DNA from: Guyanagaster necrorhizus
Lineage: Eukaryota > Basidiomycota > Agaricomycetes > Agaricales > Physalacriaceae
NCBI RefSeq assembly: GCF_019112545.1
Contig: NW_025064881.1
Location: 1,772,591-1,836,590 of the forward strand
Direction: 5' to 3'
DNA length: 64,000 nucleotides
Part shown: in pieces, positions 12,901 to 24,422 of the stretch
Layout of the letters: every line of letters begins with the position of its first letter
Position numbering within the stretch: position 1 is the first letter of the stretch
Program-made: the position numbers and the translations under genes
The notes under the pieces: model-generated
Told to the model about the DNA's origin: nothing
The model's input: the letters and a program-made list of their open reading frames with translations, nothing else
The model's database searches: none

Positions 12901-14783
12901 CTTACAACATGATTCTGAATCTACTTCGAGTGGAAGCCTTGAAGGTCGAAGAAATGATCAAGAGGAGCTTCTCAGAAAACGCATCCCAGAGACTGTTACC
13001 AGATCAACAGAGAAAAGTGACAGAGGTGTGGCGTACTGTCAGACGATTATTTTCAGGGTGGCTTGCTGATGTCTTCCATGTTCCAGAATGAAAACATACT
13101 CTCGGCCATGGACAAGCTCCAGTGTGATATATGCAACGTAGACATTGAGTTATTCTATGACGCATCGCGATCTATCGTGGAATTTAACGAAACCCTCCTG
13201 TCTATGGCAACAAATAGTTCGCACGGCCAAAAAGTAATGTCATCAGGACGGGTGGTGATTCTTCGGGACCATGTAAGCTCCCTACCCTTGAATTACTTGG
13301 GGTTGATGCTGATTCCTGTCCTAGCATTTCAAAACAAACAACGCCGCCATTGTGCTGAAGAAAACACCAATACAAGCATCCGATTCAGGAAATGCGGATA
13401 AGTCGAAAAAATATTTCGTCCTTGCCCTGGTGGATGAAGCGACCAAAGACAAGAAAAACGGTACTGATTTTCAAGGTTCACTTCCATCTTTGCTAATCGT
13501 TTTCAAGATCTTTCTCTTCGAGGTATTACCCCTCAATGGCCACCAGTACTTAGCGCATTAGCTGTGGATAACTGGACATATGAACTAACTTCGGTCCCGC
13601 TGACAAGTATCTGCTTCGTAACTATGCGAACGGTGAAAGTAAGTCATATCATGTCTTTGTTTTCTTTGAAGCTCCAATTTTAAGGTCGATGCAAACACCA
13701 TTATCGATCGACATATAATCTCCGCCATGCGTGAAGGAGTGGCGGCCCTGGTCTCCATGGTCAGCGAATGGTCCCGTGCCGGGAACATTCCGGAGGTAGA
13801 ATGGGGTAAAATGCGTTCTCTCGACTTCCAGGAAGTCTTGAGAAGGCGCAGTGCCTACCTCCAGAGGATCAAAAGTCGAACCTGTTTCCTTTGCGAAAAA
13901 TTTGAGGATCATGTGGGTAAATTCATATCCTCTATGTATGTCAAGAGCCAACATCCTTATTGATTGTAGTATTCCAAAATACACACCGAGAAAGTGTTAC
14001 GAGCAAATATCGAGGATCTAAAGCTTGCTATTTCGGATCAAAATTTGGAGCTTATTCCCGATTACGAGCAGAGGATAGAAGTCCTCAAAGATCTTAAATT
14101 TATCGATGCAAATTCAACCGTTTTGCTCAAAGGCCGTGTAGCCTGCGAGGTATTTAATTCTCGCCGTCGATTGTTGACACATTAAATAAACTGAGGATAG
14201 ATAAACTCCGCCAACGAACTAGTACTGACAGAATTAATCCTCGAGAACACGTTGGCCGGCTATGAACCTGAGGAAGTGGTAGCATTACTATCATGCTTTG
14301 TCTTTCAAGAGAAGACGGACGTCCCACCTGTTATTCCAGCAAGACTCGAGGAGGGCAGGGATGTAATTTTGGCGATCAGCGAACGTATTGAACGGTTGCA
14401 AGATGAACATGAAGTCCCAGTCGAAGACTTTCGTAAGCTCAATTTTGGGCTAGTAGAGGTGGTTTACGAGTGGGCGAAAGGGATGGTGAGCTGTGATTGA
14501 CATCTCGTATGCTAAAGAACTTACACTATCGCAGCCATTTGAACAAATCACGGCTCTGACGGATGTCGCTGAGGGAAGCATTGTTCGAGCCATCACACGT
14601 CTGGACGAGACATGTCGTGAAGTACGGGATGCAGCTAGAGTAATCGGAGACGCAGAACTGTTTAAGAAGATGGAGGAATCACAGATGAAGATAAAACGAG
14701 ATAGTGGGTGTCCCTTGCAAGAGTTCTGTCCCGAGTACTCACTATCCTTCACAGTTGTGTTTGCCGCAAGTTTGTATTTCTAG
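9990..14783 (+). CDS. SKI2: Ski2, DExH-box RNA helicase of the Ski complex
   Basis: Ski2 unwinds mRNA and feeds it to the cytoplasmic exosome for 3'-5' decay. Twenty-two exons: 9990-10177, 10227-10348, 10423-10697, 10749-10841, 10890-11027, 11081-11226, 11272-11509, 11555-11661, 11717-11845, 11898-12283, 12339-12436, 12487-12552, 12609-12782, 12837-13025, 13087-13272, 13325-13460, 13508-13638, 13685-13912, 13970-14149, 14201-14485, 14535-14703, 14755-14783; 1,230 aa, the family's usual length. Visible: the N-terminal [13 protein letters not shown] segment, motif I AHTSAGKT (about 297-304), DEVH (about 391-394), SAT (about 421), an Arg/Gly-rich insert (about 505-537), motif [12 protein letters not shown] (about 695-704), and the conserved end [12 protein letters not shown]. 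Distinguished from Mtr4 by the N-terminal and C-terminal features. Confidence 0.96.
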
Positions 14784-14948
14784 CATTACTGTGTCAATCA
14801 AGCCGCCTATTTTTTCTATTTTCATTATAAAAGAAGACGTTGCCTCTGTCAACTCGCTGTCAGGTACTTGGACGCTAAACTTGAAATCACACTTCCTCAG
14901 ATTCCAAAGTCGGCCCTTCTTCTTTCACATGATTTACGCGACGCGCAT

Positions 14949-14958
14949 GTGACGTCAC
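14949..14958. promoter_or_regulatory. CRE-type palindrome upstream of the homeodomain-like gene
   Basis: The ten bases GTGACGTCAC form a perfect palindrome containing TGACGTCA, the consensus site of CREB/ATF-type bZIP factors. It lies 26 bp before the ATG at 14985, in the 201-bp gap after SKI2. Binding is inferred from consensus only. Confidence 0.5.
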
Positions 14959-14984
14959 TTGTCCTTTTTTGACACCGGACCACG

Positions 14985-16816
14985 ATGCAAGCGAAACCCG
15001 ACATCCCACTAGGCACCTTACGAATCACCAACAACTCATCCCAGATGGGTGGTTTCTGCACTGTACAACCAACAGCCAGTAAAAAACGAAAACGAACATC
15101 ACAGCAGAACGAACTTCCAGATGCCGAAGCAATACTACCAGATGGCGCAGATGACAGTACGAAGTCAAGAAGGGTCAATCCTCACCGTATATGCGCTCTT
15201 TCTTTAACTGTATGGCTTAATGCTAACACCATCATCATCTTATAGATCTGGCTGCTCGGCTTGGACCTGATCTCGTTCGCGAAATGGAAGTACACATCAA
15301 ACCAGGCGCATATATGCCGTCTTTTCCAATCAGGAAGGACCTTCAAGAGCGTTACAACGTCGACCGTCGTCATTTGTATGATTACTTCCATTCAAGAGGT
15401 GCATTTTAGGTCTTTGGTAGTTGCGAAGCATCGACTTATTTATCTTTAGGTCTTCGGGTCGCCAAAGAGGAGAGATTCAACAATCTCACTAGAAGTAGGA
15501 TGCAGAAGGCTCAACTCGCTGCCTCTGTGGCAGAGACAGACGTTTGTGGCCTTGCTCCCATTTTCTATTATTTGCTGATCTCTTGCAAGAACTCGGCTTC
15601 CACCCGACCAGCGAAGACAAACCGGAAGCGACGCGCCAAGGCGAAACGTACAATCTTAGCTCCTATTACTACGAACGCTACTGTATCGGCTCCGAACGTG
15701 AACGCAAATGCTGACTCTGGTGGCGCCCAAAAATGCTCTGATTCTCCAGGTCGTCCTTTGAAAGAGTCTGGCCTTCCTAATTCTCCAACGTCGACTCCTC
15801 GCATTAATGCATCTCCGCTGCGTTCCCTTGATATTGCCGATGTTTACACGCCTCGACCCGACACGCCTTATAACCCTAGCGATGAACCTGAACCTTCTTC
15901 CGTTCGATGCGAAAATTTTTCTTCTTCGGCGCTGTCCTATCCTAGCGAAACATTTGATTCTTCCTTGCCTCCTCGCGAAAGATCCTTCCCACCTGCTGCA
16001 TTGTCATACCCTAAATTATCGGAGCCAAGCACCGCAGCACCTTCCCTCAACTCTTCCCTCGAAATATCTCCTGCATCTTGTGGTACATTAGACAATTCTG
16101 GTACCTTGATCCCTGCGCCAGACGAATGTTTTTCTCCTTTCGATCCCGTCATTGAGATGGATACAACTGACTACCTGGCACTATTTGATTATGACAACTT
16201 CTGTCCTCAGTCGGCCTGTGACGAGAGTAGCCAATTGATGCCACCTGAAGGCCAGATTCTGGAGCCAGAACAGAAAGCACATCTCTACGAACTGATTAAT
16301 CGAGCTGCAAAGTTCTCTGATCAGGCGCAGCAGTCACTTGGCACGTATAAAGCATACATGGAACTACGGAGGCGCGTTTACTACGATGCATTGAGTCCAG
16401 GAGACGAATTGCATTGTAAAGAACAAAGTGAAGGGGCCGCAAGTAGCGTTGACTTGTTCAATTTTACAGAAGTTGACGTCGGGAATTGGATCCATGCGGT
16501 ATTCATTGACGAGCCATTTCGTGTAAGTGCTAGCCCTCATCCCTCGACTGCCTATGGCCGTCCCTTGCCGGGCTTCGCTCCCCGTTTATCCATTCCAGAC
16601 GTCATGGCCTCATCCGCTTGCATCCCTTTTAACACATTTACCAAGCAAGCTTTACCGGGGTACATCTCTTGGCCAGGATCTATTAGCGAGACCGAAAGAC
16701 GGCATGAATCTGCACTGCACGGACGGTTTGTACGGCCAGATGTTTTCTCCGTCGGCTCTGGCTATCGAAGCAGACCGATGAGAGCGAGATCTATGTCTAC
16801 TGGCGGTGGTATTTGA
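14985..16816 (+). CDS. homeodomain-like nuclear protein, Ser/Pro-rich
   Basis: Exons 14985-15186, 15246-15398, 15450-15541, 15590-16816; 557 aa. The N-terminus holds a basic KKRKR-type cluster. Exons 2-3 encode a compact helical segment (PSFPIRKDLQERYNVDRR then HLYDYFHSRGLRVAKEER) whose spacing resembles helices 2 and 3 of a homeodomain, but the diagnostic WFxN is replaced by DYFHS. A second basic cluster (KTNRKRRAKAKR) follows, then a long Ser/Pro/acidic region as in transcription regulators. The similarity to homeodomains is my inference, not a clear match. The 48-nt stretch 15542-15589 has intron ends but no stop and a length divisible by three, so it may be kept in some transcripts. Convergent with the gene at 17179. 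Confidence 0.6.
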
Positions 16817-17178
16817 AGGAAGAAGATGGGATGTTCTGTATGCGCCGATATGGCTTCGTGGTAAAACTCCGTTCCTCATGATATCCGCATGCGATCGCCC
16901 GTTCTATACGTCTATGTACACGATGTCTCTCGCTCGGAACTTGTCAAAGACACATGGTTCTACCGGAATATTAGACACCTCGGTACGTCTAGGACAGGTA
17001 GAAGTATATTATGATACATACTATAACATCATTCATGTGACGGGAATCAATCAATACAGCAAAGGGTGATGATTATATGTTACATGAGATGGTCCGAACT
17101 GAAAACCAGCCGCGTTGTTGAAAGATGCTATGCGAAAAAAGTTGATGGAAAGAAGAAGGAAGAGATGAGAATGTAAGA

Positions 17179-18200
17179 CTAATAACGCCCCATGCCGTCA
17201 ATGTGAGTGATGGGCAGATGTGGATGACTCGATGGACCTTGGCAAAGATGAAGAGAATCATGGGGAGATGAGCCGACAGCCGCCTCTGCCTCTAGGGATG
17301 CCGCGAACTCCATCATACGAAAATTGGGTTTACGGATGGGACGGGGTTGATGAATGGGAATGGATGACGGAACGGTCAAGGATACAAAAGGTGGCGTTGA
17401 GGGTGGTTGCTGTTGTTGTGGGAATGGGGGTTGGTAGAGAGTCCGCCAGTCAGATGGCTCCGGTAGATTATAATCCATCGATGCCAACGGCGAAGGGGTA
17501 ACATCCGAGGGAGAGATCTGAGTGTGGTCATCACGCCCAAAAATGATGGGCGGTGCACACCGAGTATCGATGACGAGGTCCTGGTAAACGGCCTGCTCCT
17601 CGGAAAGGACCGAATGGATGCCGTGCTCGTAATCATGAAGGTAGAGTGGCTCAAATGGAGCGAGCTTGTCTCTGAGGAAGGGTTCGCGTGAGTCGTGACC
17701 GAGGGATTCAAACGATGGGCAGGGCGAGTCCATCATTGGGGAGTAGGCCCAGTCTGTCTGTCTATCGCACGGCTGGGAGCTGTTGCATGACGCCGATGCC
17801 ATCGAGGCGTAGTCTTCCTCCATCTCCTCGTCCATGCTCTCCAGCTCCGTGGGTCTGGACAAAGGCACCATGCTCGATATCACTGATGGATAGAAATCTG
17901 TTTGGTATGATGGTGGGTGAAGATTCATTGAAGATGAGCAACCGTGGTCCTGTCGGGGCGAGTTTATGTTGAAAGGGTCAGGAACGACATAAACTGCACT
18001 GCTGGCGGGGTGGTAGTCTCCTGGAGAATAGCTTAGGGGGTCAGACTGGGGTTTCCAATAGTCTGACATATGATGCGCTGGGGATAAGAGGTAAGATACT
18101 AGTGAGAGAGGAACAAAGGACACCAGACATACATACCTGAAGGAGACAGGGAAGACGCGTGGCGCGATGATTCAGAAGGACAAGGATAATAGTGGAGCAT
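17179..18200 (-). CDS. Pro/Ser/acidic-rich protein of unknown function
   Basis: Two exons, 18137-18200 and 17179-18077; 320 aa, ATG at 18200. The joined start reads [17 protein letters not shown]. Composition is rich in Pro, Ser, Asp and Glu with an acidic patch ([11 protein letters not shown]), a poly-Gln/Pro stretch ([12 protein letters not shown]) and almost no basic residues until the end. No domain is recognised; the composition suggests a disordered regulatory protein. Its neighbour on the left is the homeodomain-like gene, tail to tail with 362 bp between. The single 59-nt intron near the start has good splice signals. Confidence 0.65.
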
Positions 18201-19544
18201 TTGTGGGTGAGTGAGAGCGGGAAAGGTTGTTGAAAAGAAACAACCGTGAAACCTTGACGGATAGGACTTTATAAGTGACGCGGCGTTTCAACGCCTCAAT
18301 TATTCATTCGAAAACGTTCCGCGTCTTCTTGGGAGTGGCGCTGATCAGGGTTGAATGTTGAAGGCTGAACAATGGGAAATCAGGCAACCACGTTGTGCGC
18401 TGTACGCTGGGAGAAAGTTTAAATGGGAACCGCTGATGAATTCCGGGAACATTACCGATTCTCACAGCACAAGAGACGCCTGGCTGAAGAGAGCGTTTGA
18501 ATGCCATGTCAAATTATTGAGTATTGAGTGACAACTGAGGGAACCATATCGGGGAAATCACTCGAGACCTTGCATGATGAAAGCGGGACACTAGTACCGA
18601 AAACCGATGAATGCTATTGCTGTTGCTATTGCTATTGCTATGCTATTAGATTAGGATCACAAATTAGGATCACAAACGAACAAATGCTCACGAAAGCGCG
18701 GATTCGCGGAAGAAACGATACCATCTTTTGACGTAATCCATAATTATAGTTGAAGAACCATTCCACCAGAATCCGATGCCGTTCACAAGTTGCTGTCCCA
18801 GCTCAAAACACTTGTCCATCACACGTCCTTGACGACGACCTCTACGACATCATGCGCGTGGACACACACCTTGTCCCAAACCAAATTCATCCACCTCTGC
18901 GATACCTGCTGTTCCTGTCTCCTGTCGCTGTCAAGCTGAGCCCTGAGATAAGTCAGCACGCACTGCGGAAATGCGGAAATCTGTGTTGATTAACCATCAA
19001 CCCTCTAGACTGCGAACTGCGTCAGCCAGCAGGAACCACAGAATATATCGCATCTCATCTCGCTGATAGGTCCCTGCCTCCAACTTGGAAAAAGAAAAAA
19101 ATTTAAAAACATTAATAAAAAAAAACACACAGATGGCGAAGATGATTCAATTCAGTCTAGTGTGCTTATGTCATAACACGTGGCATTATTGCGATCCGAG
19201 AAAGGAAAGACCCATCGTACCTCACAAATTACGGAAAACGGTGCTCACTGTTTTGAAAATACCACTGAGAGCTATACATTATGTAATTCGATAAAAAGCG
19301 ATTATTTCAACAAGAAAAGGAATGAGTGTTGCAAGTGAACATTATTATCGCTGGTCAGCACCGTCAACTCCCAAATAATACTGCTAGAAATCCACAAAAA
19401 GACAGCCCCACGCCATTTCAGGTAAAGTGGGAAACATTCGGAATAAAACCTCCGCAGACGACATCTTATCTTACAAAAAAGAAAAAAAAAAAATAGCCCG
19501 AAAGGAATTTGGGAGAAAAAAGGTGAACGTTACACACTTGCTGC
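18201..19544. other. intergenic, 1.3 kb
   Basis: No supported gene. A/T-rich near 19090-19130 and 19470-19490 (poly-A-like runs), with a short hexamer microsatellite and a 13-bp tandem duplication listed separately. It probably contains the promoter of the gene starting at 18200. Confidence 0.5.
18612..18676. repeat. short hexamer microsatellite plus 13-bp tandem duplication
   Basis: Bases 18612-18647 are imperfect copies of TGCTAT/TTGCTA. Directly after, the 13-mer TTAGGATCACAAA occurs twice in perfect tandem (18651-18663 and 18664-18676). Confidence 0.85.
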
Positions 19545-20437
19545 TCACTCAGCCACTACCAATCCTCCCATAGCCCTGTTGACATCGCGCATAACGTTGT
19601 CCACCCCGCCTTTCGTACTACCATTGGCCGCGCCACCTCCGTTCACAACCCTCGGGCCCAAAGCTGGATGTCTAACGCCCAGCGCAGCACCCAGCATCCT
19701 CTTTCCAGGGTTACCAATCCTCGGACCTCCCGCAACATTCATATCCGGACTCAAGCTCGTCGCAAGAATAGCTGGATCTGATGGAGGATTTCCCGTCTTC
19801 ACAGCCTCACCCAAAGATGAACTAATCAGCGAGTTGAGGGTCGGATGACTCGGAAGGCTGGGCAACGTAGGTGACGGCTGATCACGTCCATTCTGTGTCT
19901 GAAACTCCGGAACACTGACGTTCTGCACGGTGCCCGGACGGTAACCGGTGTTGGCGGAGATGGTCCCTCGGTTAGGGAACACGGAGATGGAAGCTGAACG
20001 GTTATTGTGACGAGATGCGTTGTTGGGATTGTGCTGGCTCCGCGAATTGACGTTTTGGATAACCGTCTGCGCGTCTGCGCCATCGTATGGCCTTACACTG
20101 GCGCTGACCCCGTTTGCTGAAGTGAGGATGCGAGGTGGGAATGCAAGCGTCTGGAGATACGCCCGCTTAGCTAAAGAAAGAAAGATTAGCATACAGCCCA
20201 AGAAAAAGCCGTAAACTGCGCAAGAAAATATTGAACCGGTCACTCACCCGTTGGTGCATCCTGGAAGACAATCAATAGGCTGGTATCGTCAAGCCATTTG
20301 ATCTTGAAGCCACCACTGACGCCCTCCCAATCCGAGAAGGCGCTCTGGATGTCCTTCGTCTTCAGCTCTTTGGGGAAGCCACTGAGATACAGAATACGCG
20401 TGACTGAGGCGGAGAGTCCTGCTAGTGCGGCAGCCAT
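19545..20437 (-). CDS. RRM-fold protein, R3HCC1-like
   Basis: Exons 20248-20437 and 19545-20170; 271 aa. The N-terminal about 75 residues form an RRM-like fold: a first strand ILYLSGFP, helix ELKTKDIQSAFSDW, then FKIKWLDDTSLLIVFQDA and AKRAYLQTLAFPP completed across the 77-nt intron. The strand reading IKWLDDTSLLIVF resembles the divergent RRM of R3H/coiled-coil proteins that bind RNA or decay factors. The rest is low-complexity, rich in Asn, Ser, Pro and Gly, ending with a GGLVVAE-type tail. No catalytic residues are seen. RNA binding is inferred from the fold; partner and process are unknown. Confidence 0.7.
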
Positions 20438-21006
20438 GGGGAAATGATAAGACTTGATAACTATAAAATGCGTCGAAAGCGGCGAAAAGCGAGGAATAAG
20501 AGGGTCCCCGACAGCGGCTCGTTCTAGTGAGCTTTCAAGTGAATAAGCGGTTCAATGAAGCGCTGAACGTTATGTAGGTTCCGATACAGCTTGCGCACAA
20601 GCGCGAGGCCGAAATAAATGGGCAGATAAGGGTAAGCTGATAGAAAAATGACCTAGTAAAAGCGAGTGGGAGGTTTTCAAAGTTGCGAATGTTTTACAAG
20701 GAGCCAACTTGTCTCATGCCCCCCTACACATCAGAAGTATGTAATACAAACTTTCCCACGAGCCTATTCCAGGGGTGCCTTCTTCCTTCACATCAGATAC
20801 TACTACCCATATTTTATTCTGCCAATGTATGCACGACGGAGGGGACATAGAAAGGCTACGCAAGCGACAATATCTGCCGATATCCAAATCACAGCATAAA
20901 TAACAATCTCTATATGCAACTACACGTGTCTACCATATATTAACTGCTTGATCCCACTACAAAACCAAAATGAAAAAAAAAAAGTATATCACACTACGAA
21001 CGACGT
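20438..21006. other. intergenic, 569 bp
   Basis: Between two minus-strand genes; no supported feature. It contains the promoter side of the RRM gene and the 3' side of the SIKE-like gene. A run of ten A lies at about 20973-20982. Confidence 0.5.
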
Positions 21007-22453
21007 TCATCTGCTCAGGTCGAGCGTCGAGCCACCTTGTGATGGCCAAAGGCGATCAGACATAACGGGTGGTACAGGCGATGGAGGTTGATTGGACCAC
21101 AGACTTTGAGGCGGGGGCGGCGGTCCTGCGCCGACACCACCTATGGCACCTCGACCCAATCCCCCTCGCTGTCCAGTAGTGCCAAACATTCCTGGACGTC
21201 TTCCTTGAGTACCAGTTCGCATGCCAGGGAAATCCAAGGCTCTTTGGAGCCTTGTACCCACATCATTTGTTTGTCCCGGCTGTGGTGTGGTAGATGCCTG
21301 GTACGGCTGCGGCGGCTGGCTGGGACCATTAGTAGGCCACCAGACATCACCACTATCCTCTCTACCATGCCCACCAGTCCTCTGACGCTGCGAAAGCTCC
21401 GGGTGCCTCCTCCATTCCATTCTCTCGACCTCCGCCTCCATATTGATGCCAGTCTCTGCAATACTTGAGGCGTCAATACCTAGCATTTTCCTCAGTTCGC
21501 TATTCTCCCGCTCCAGTCGCGCGATCTCGCATTCGCGTTCCATAGCCCAGTCTTCCCTCCCAGAGGCGTTTGTATAACTCGCATGCTCATCCAACGCATC
21601 AAGAAGCGACTGAAGTTCGACGGGATCGATGAGCATGTTCGAGGAACCATCTTCATATTCAACCTCAGATTGGGATCGCAAATGGTGGGGTTCAGCATCA
21701 GGGTTTTCCCCGGCCATAGAACGGAGCAGGTTCCGGAGGTTGTGCGAGAGGCGCTCAAGTGATCGCGACATGTTCGTCGATGATGACAGGTCTGCAGATA
21801 GAGTTTGGTTTTCACGAGCCATAAGTAGGGCCTCATAGTGTCTTGTAAGAGTCAGCTCATGCTGTTGAGCTGCCAACTGAAAAATTGCCATTAAACAGAT
21901 GAAACTGAGAGACAATGGAACAGGACTTGCAGCATGGTTCCTAAACTTGGTCATCACAGTGTCCATCGTTCCTTCGTACTCTTTGAGCAGCATACTTAGT
22001 TGCTTATTCTCGTGCAAATGCGTCTGGTTTTCGATGATAATTTGCGCGTTCATCCTCTCCAATTCGGACTCGAATACCTCTACGAGACGTCTGAACGACA
22101 CCCTCGCAGAACCATGACATCCCTGACGCACCTTTTGTAATATCCGTATTAAAGCGTCTTAGAACGAAACCAGTGCTGTTGTGAGCGGCCTGGGTCTGCA
22201 AAAAGGGTTATGTGCATGACGACGAAAGAGTTACAGGTCAACGTACTTGAAGAGACCTAGCCTGGGACTGGAGGGTCGCCGTAAGCTTCTGGTTGTGCGC
22301 AAGCTGCTCGCTGAGTTCGTGGACGAGCTGCCATACGCGCATGAGCTCGCCATCCATCTTGTCGAGTCGGAGGGTGCGAAGGGTATTGTTGACCAAAGAG
22401 GAAGGCAAGGCCCCCGGCCACAAACTCGAGACAACATCACGTACTGGTGGCAT
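21007..22453 (-). CDS. SIKE/FGFR1OP2-like coiled-coil protein
   Basis: Four exons: 22247-22453, 22132-22195, 21931-22079, 21007-21876; 429 aa. The N-terminal half is coiled coil: [20 protein letters not shown], then [14 protein letters not shown], then [19 protein letters not shown], the signature of the SIKE/FGFR1OP2 family. In fungi the family member (SCI1 type) belongs to the STRIPAK phosphatase-kinase complex, which controls cell fusion and fruiting. The C-terminal half is Pro/Gly-rich and disordered. The intron 21877-21930 starts with GCAAGT, the typical GC donor; removing it joins RNHA to LAAQQHEL. Because that intron is 54 nt with no stop, retention would add 18 residues. Divergent from the F-box-like gene, 257 bp apart. 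Confidence 0.68.
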
Positions 22454-22710
22454 CTCAGTTGCCCTTATTCTCGAGGGATTGAGACAGGTAGCACAGTTAC
22501 CGTTCTTTCTAGGCGTAGGCGCTTATCCATTGTTGCGACCCACGGAACTATTTATCGAATTCTGCGATTTTGCGCGACTAATCATATACATTGGAACTTT
22601 CTTGAAGGAGCCCGGTAAGCAGATTTTTTTTTAAGGGATGCTGGCTCCCTTTGTTGCTATCTCTATTGGATTCGCTACCCACGTTCGTTTGCTCTAGATC
22701 TTTACTACAC

Positions 22711-24422
22711 ATGTCTCTTTTCACCACCCTGCCCTCTGAGCTTTATTCCGACATTCTCTCCCACGTTCCCAAGCCGTCCCTCCAGAAGACTGTCTTGTCA
22801 CTGTCTCGCGCCATCCCTTATTCACCCGTGCCCCTTCACGATATTTTCAGATGCATCAGGCTCTCCCATCCTGATCAAGTTTTTCAGTTGTACCGTCGTC
22901 TGCGCACAACCACCGCCAATGATGCCAACTCCGCCTGCATAAATATTGATCCTGCCGCGTCATGGGTTCGTAGCTTCTTGCTGGAAACCTGGGCTGCCGA
23001 TGCAAACGTTGTCATCAATCTTGTCGGCCTACTGACAGAGATCAGGAAACTGACTCTATGGGTCGGCCCTATGAATTTCACCCCGGAAAATCTGGAAGAG
23101 CTGATCACAAAGCTGAAAAGGGATATGAAGCAGCTCAGGGTGCTTGAGCTCCGATTCAGACCCTAGTAAGTCGCAGCACGACGCTGGCTTTTCCGGTCTC
23201 TAAATTTACATCCCAGTGTGCAAAAGGCTACGTACCTTCCGTTCTTAAAGGTGGGCCAGATATCACTGTCGGCGCTCGGCACTCAGCATTCAATAATCAT
23301 TCCATTCAGGGCTCATATTTCGATAGCACGCTCTTGGCTCTTGCTTACTGGCCTCATACAATTCTCCGATCCCTTTCCATCGTGCAAGATCCTCTGGATC
23401 TGACTCAACTGCAGGTTGCGCCGGGAAAGTCATTTGCTCAACCAATCGTCTTCTTTCGTCTCGACCATACTTTCTCTTCGCTTCTTCTCTGCCCTCACAT
23501 TGGCGCTTTGCGTTTCTGTCTTCCTTCACGGGCATTGATTCGCGCGTTCACAAACAGCTCACCACGCACCTATTCTCATATTCGCATCCTTGACTTGTCT
23601 ACGACCAGCACCTATGACGCAGACATCGATACGATAATTACTAGATTTTCAAAGCTAGAACATCTTGTATTGGATGGATGCTCTTCACTTCACGATGCCC
23701 TAGGTGGCCCAACCTTAGAAGGCACTGGCTTGCGTGAAGAGTGGTACGCCCTTGGTAAACGATGCGCTCTTGGGGGCGCACGACGTGCCAAAGAGCGGGA
23801 GAAATTGGTTAAGCAATGGCTGGAAACCAGTCGGGAACATGAACATGAACAGGAAGCCGTAGCCGAGTCAAGCACAAAGAAACCAAGAAAAGGTAGAAAA
23901 GGGTTAGCCACGGCCACCATATCTCTGCGATCGGCATCACTACCTCCGTCTCAAGTCGCAGGACCTCCAAAATTATCACCGTCAATTAATCTCCCTCAAA
24001 GAGTTCGCATAGTTCCGCCTGGGCCGACACTTAAATCGCTCTCAATTGCTCTCCCCAATACACCGATAAACCTCCATGCTGATATTCTCTCCGCCTTTGA
24101 GCGTGGCTGGAAAGATGGTCTTGCTCAGCTTACAACTGCAAGGCGAACAATCCTACAAGCATGGGTGCGAAGGAACACAGGCACTAACAGCGATAAGATC
24201 ACTACCAAAGTTGTCAAGTTCGATGACGACGAGGACGAATGGAATAGATTAAACGGGTTAGATGATGTAGAGGTGGATGATTTAGAGGACGAGGATCGAT
24301 TTGTGGAGGAATGCGGGGTTCCGGGGTTGTGCTTGCTTGGTCCCGGCTCGGCAGATGATAGTCACCAGACGGAATGCGGACATCAAATGTCGATTTTGGC
24401 AGAACTTGCTCGTTTGTCTTAG
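22711..24422 (+). CDS. F-box-like / leucine-rich protein
   Basis: Exons 22711-23165, 23217-23250, 23310-24422; 533 aa. The start, LPSELYSDILSHVPKPSLQK, looks like an F-box, the Skp1-binding motif of SCF ubiquitin ligases. Loosely repeated leucine-rich units follow (for example LTEIRKLTLWVGPMNFTP, LRSLSIVQDPLDL, SRPLTYSHIRILDLS-like and KLEHLVLDGCSSL), as in F-box/LRR proteins of agaricomycetes. A charged disordered segment (about 360-440) and an acidic stretch near the end (DEDEWNRLNGLDDVEVDDLE) are extra. The middle exon is 34 nt. The target cannot be guessed. A Skp1-type interaction is an inference from the N-terminal motif, which is only moderately typical. Confidence 0.65.
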
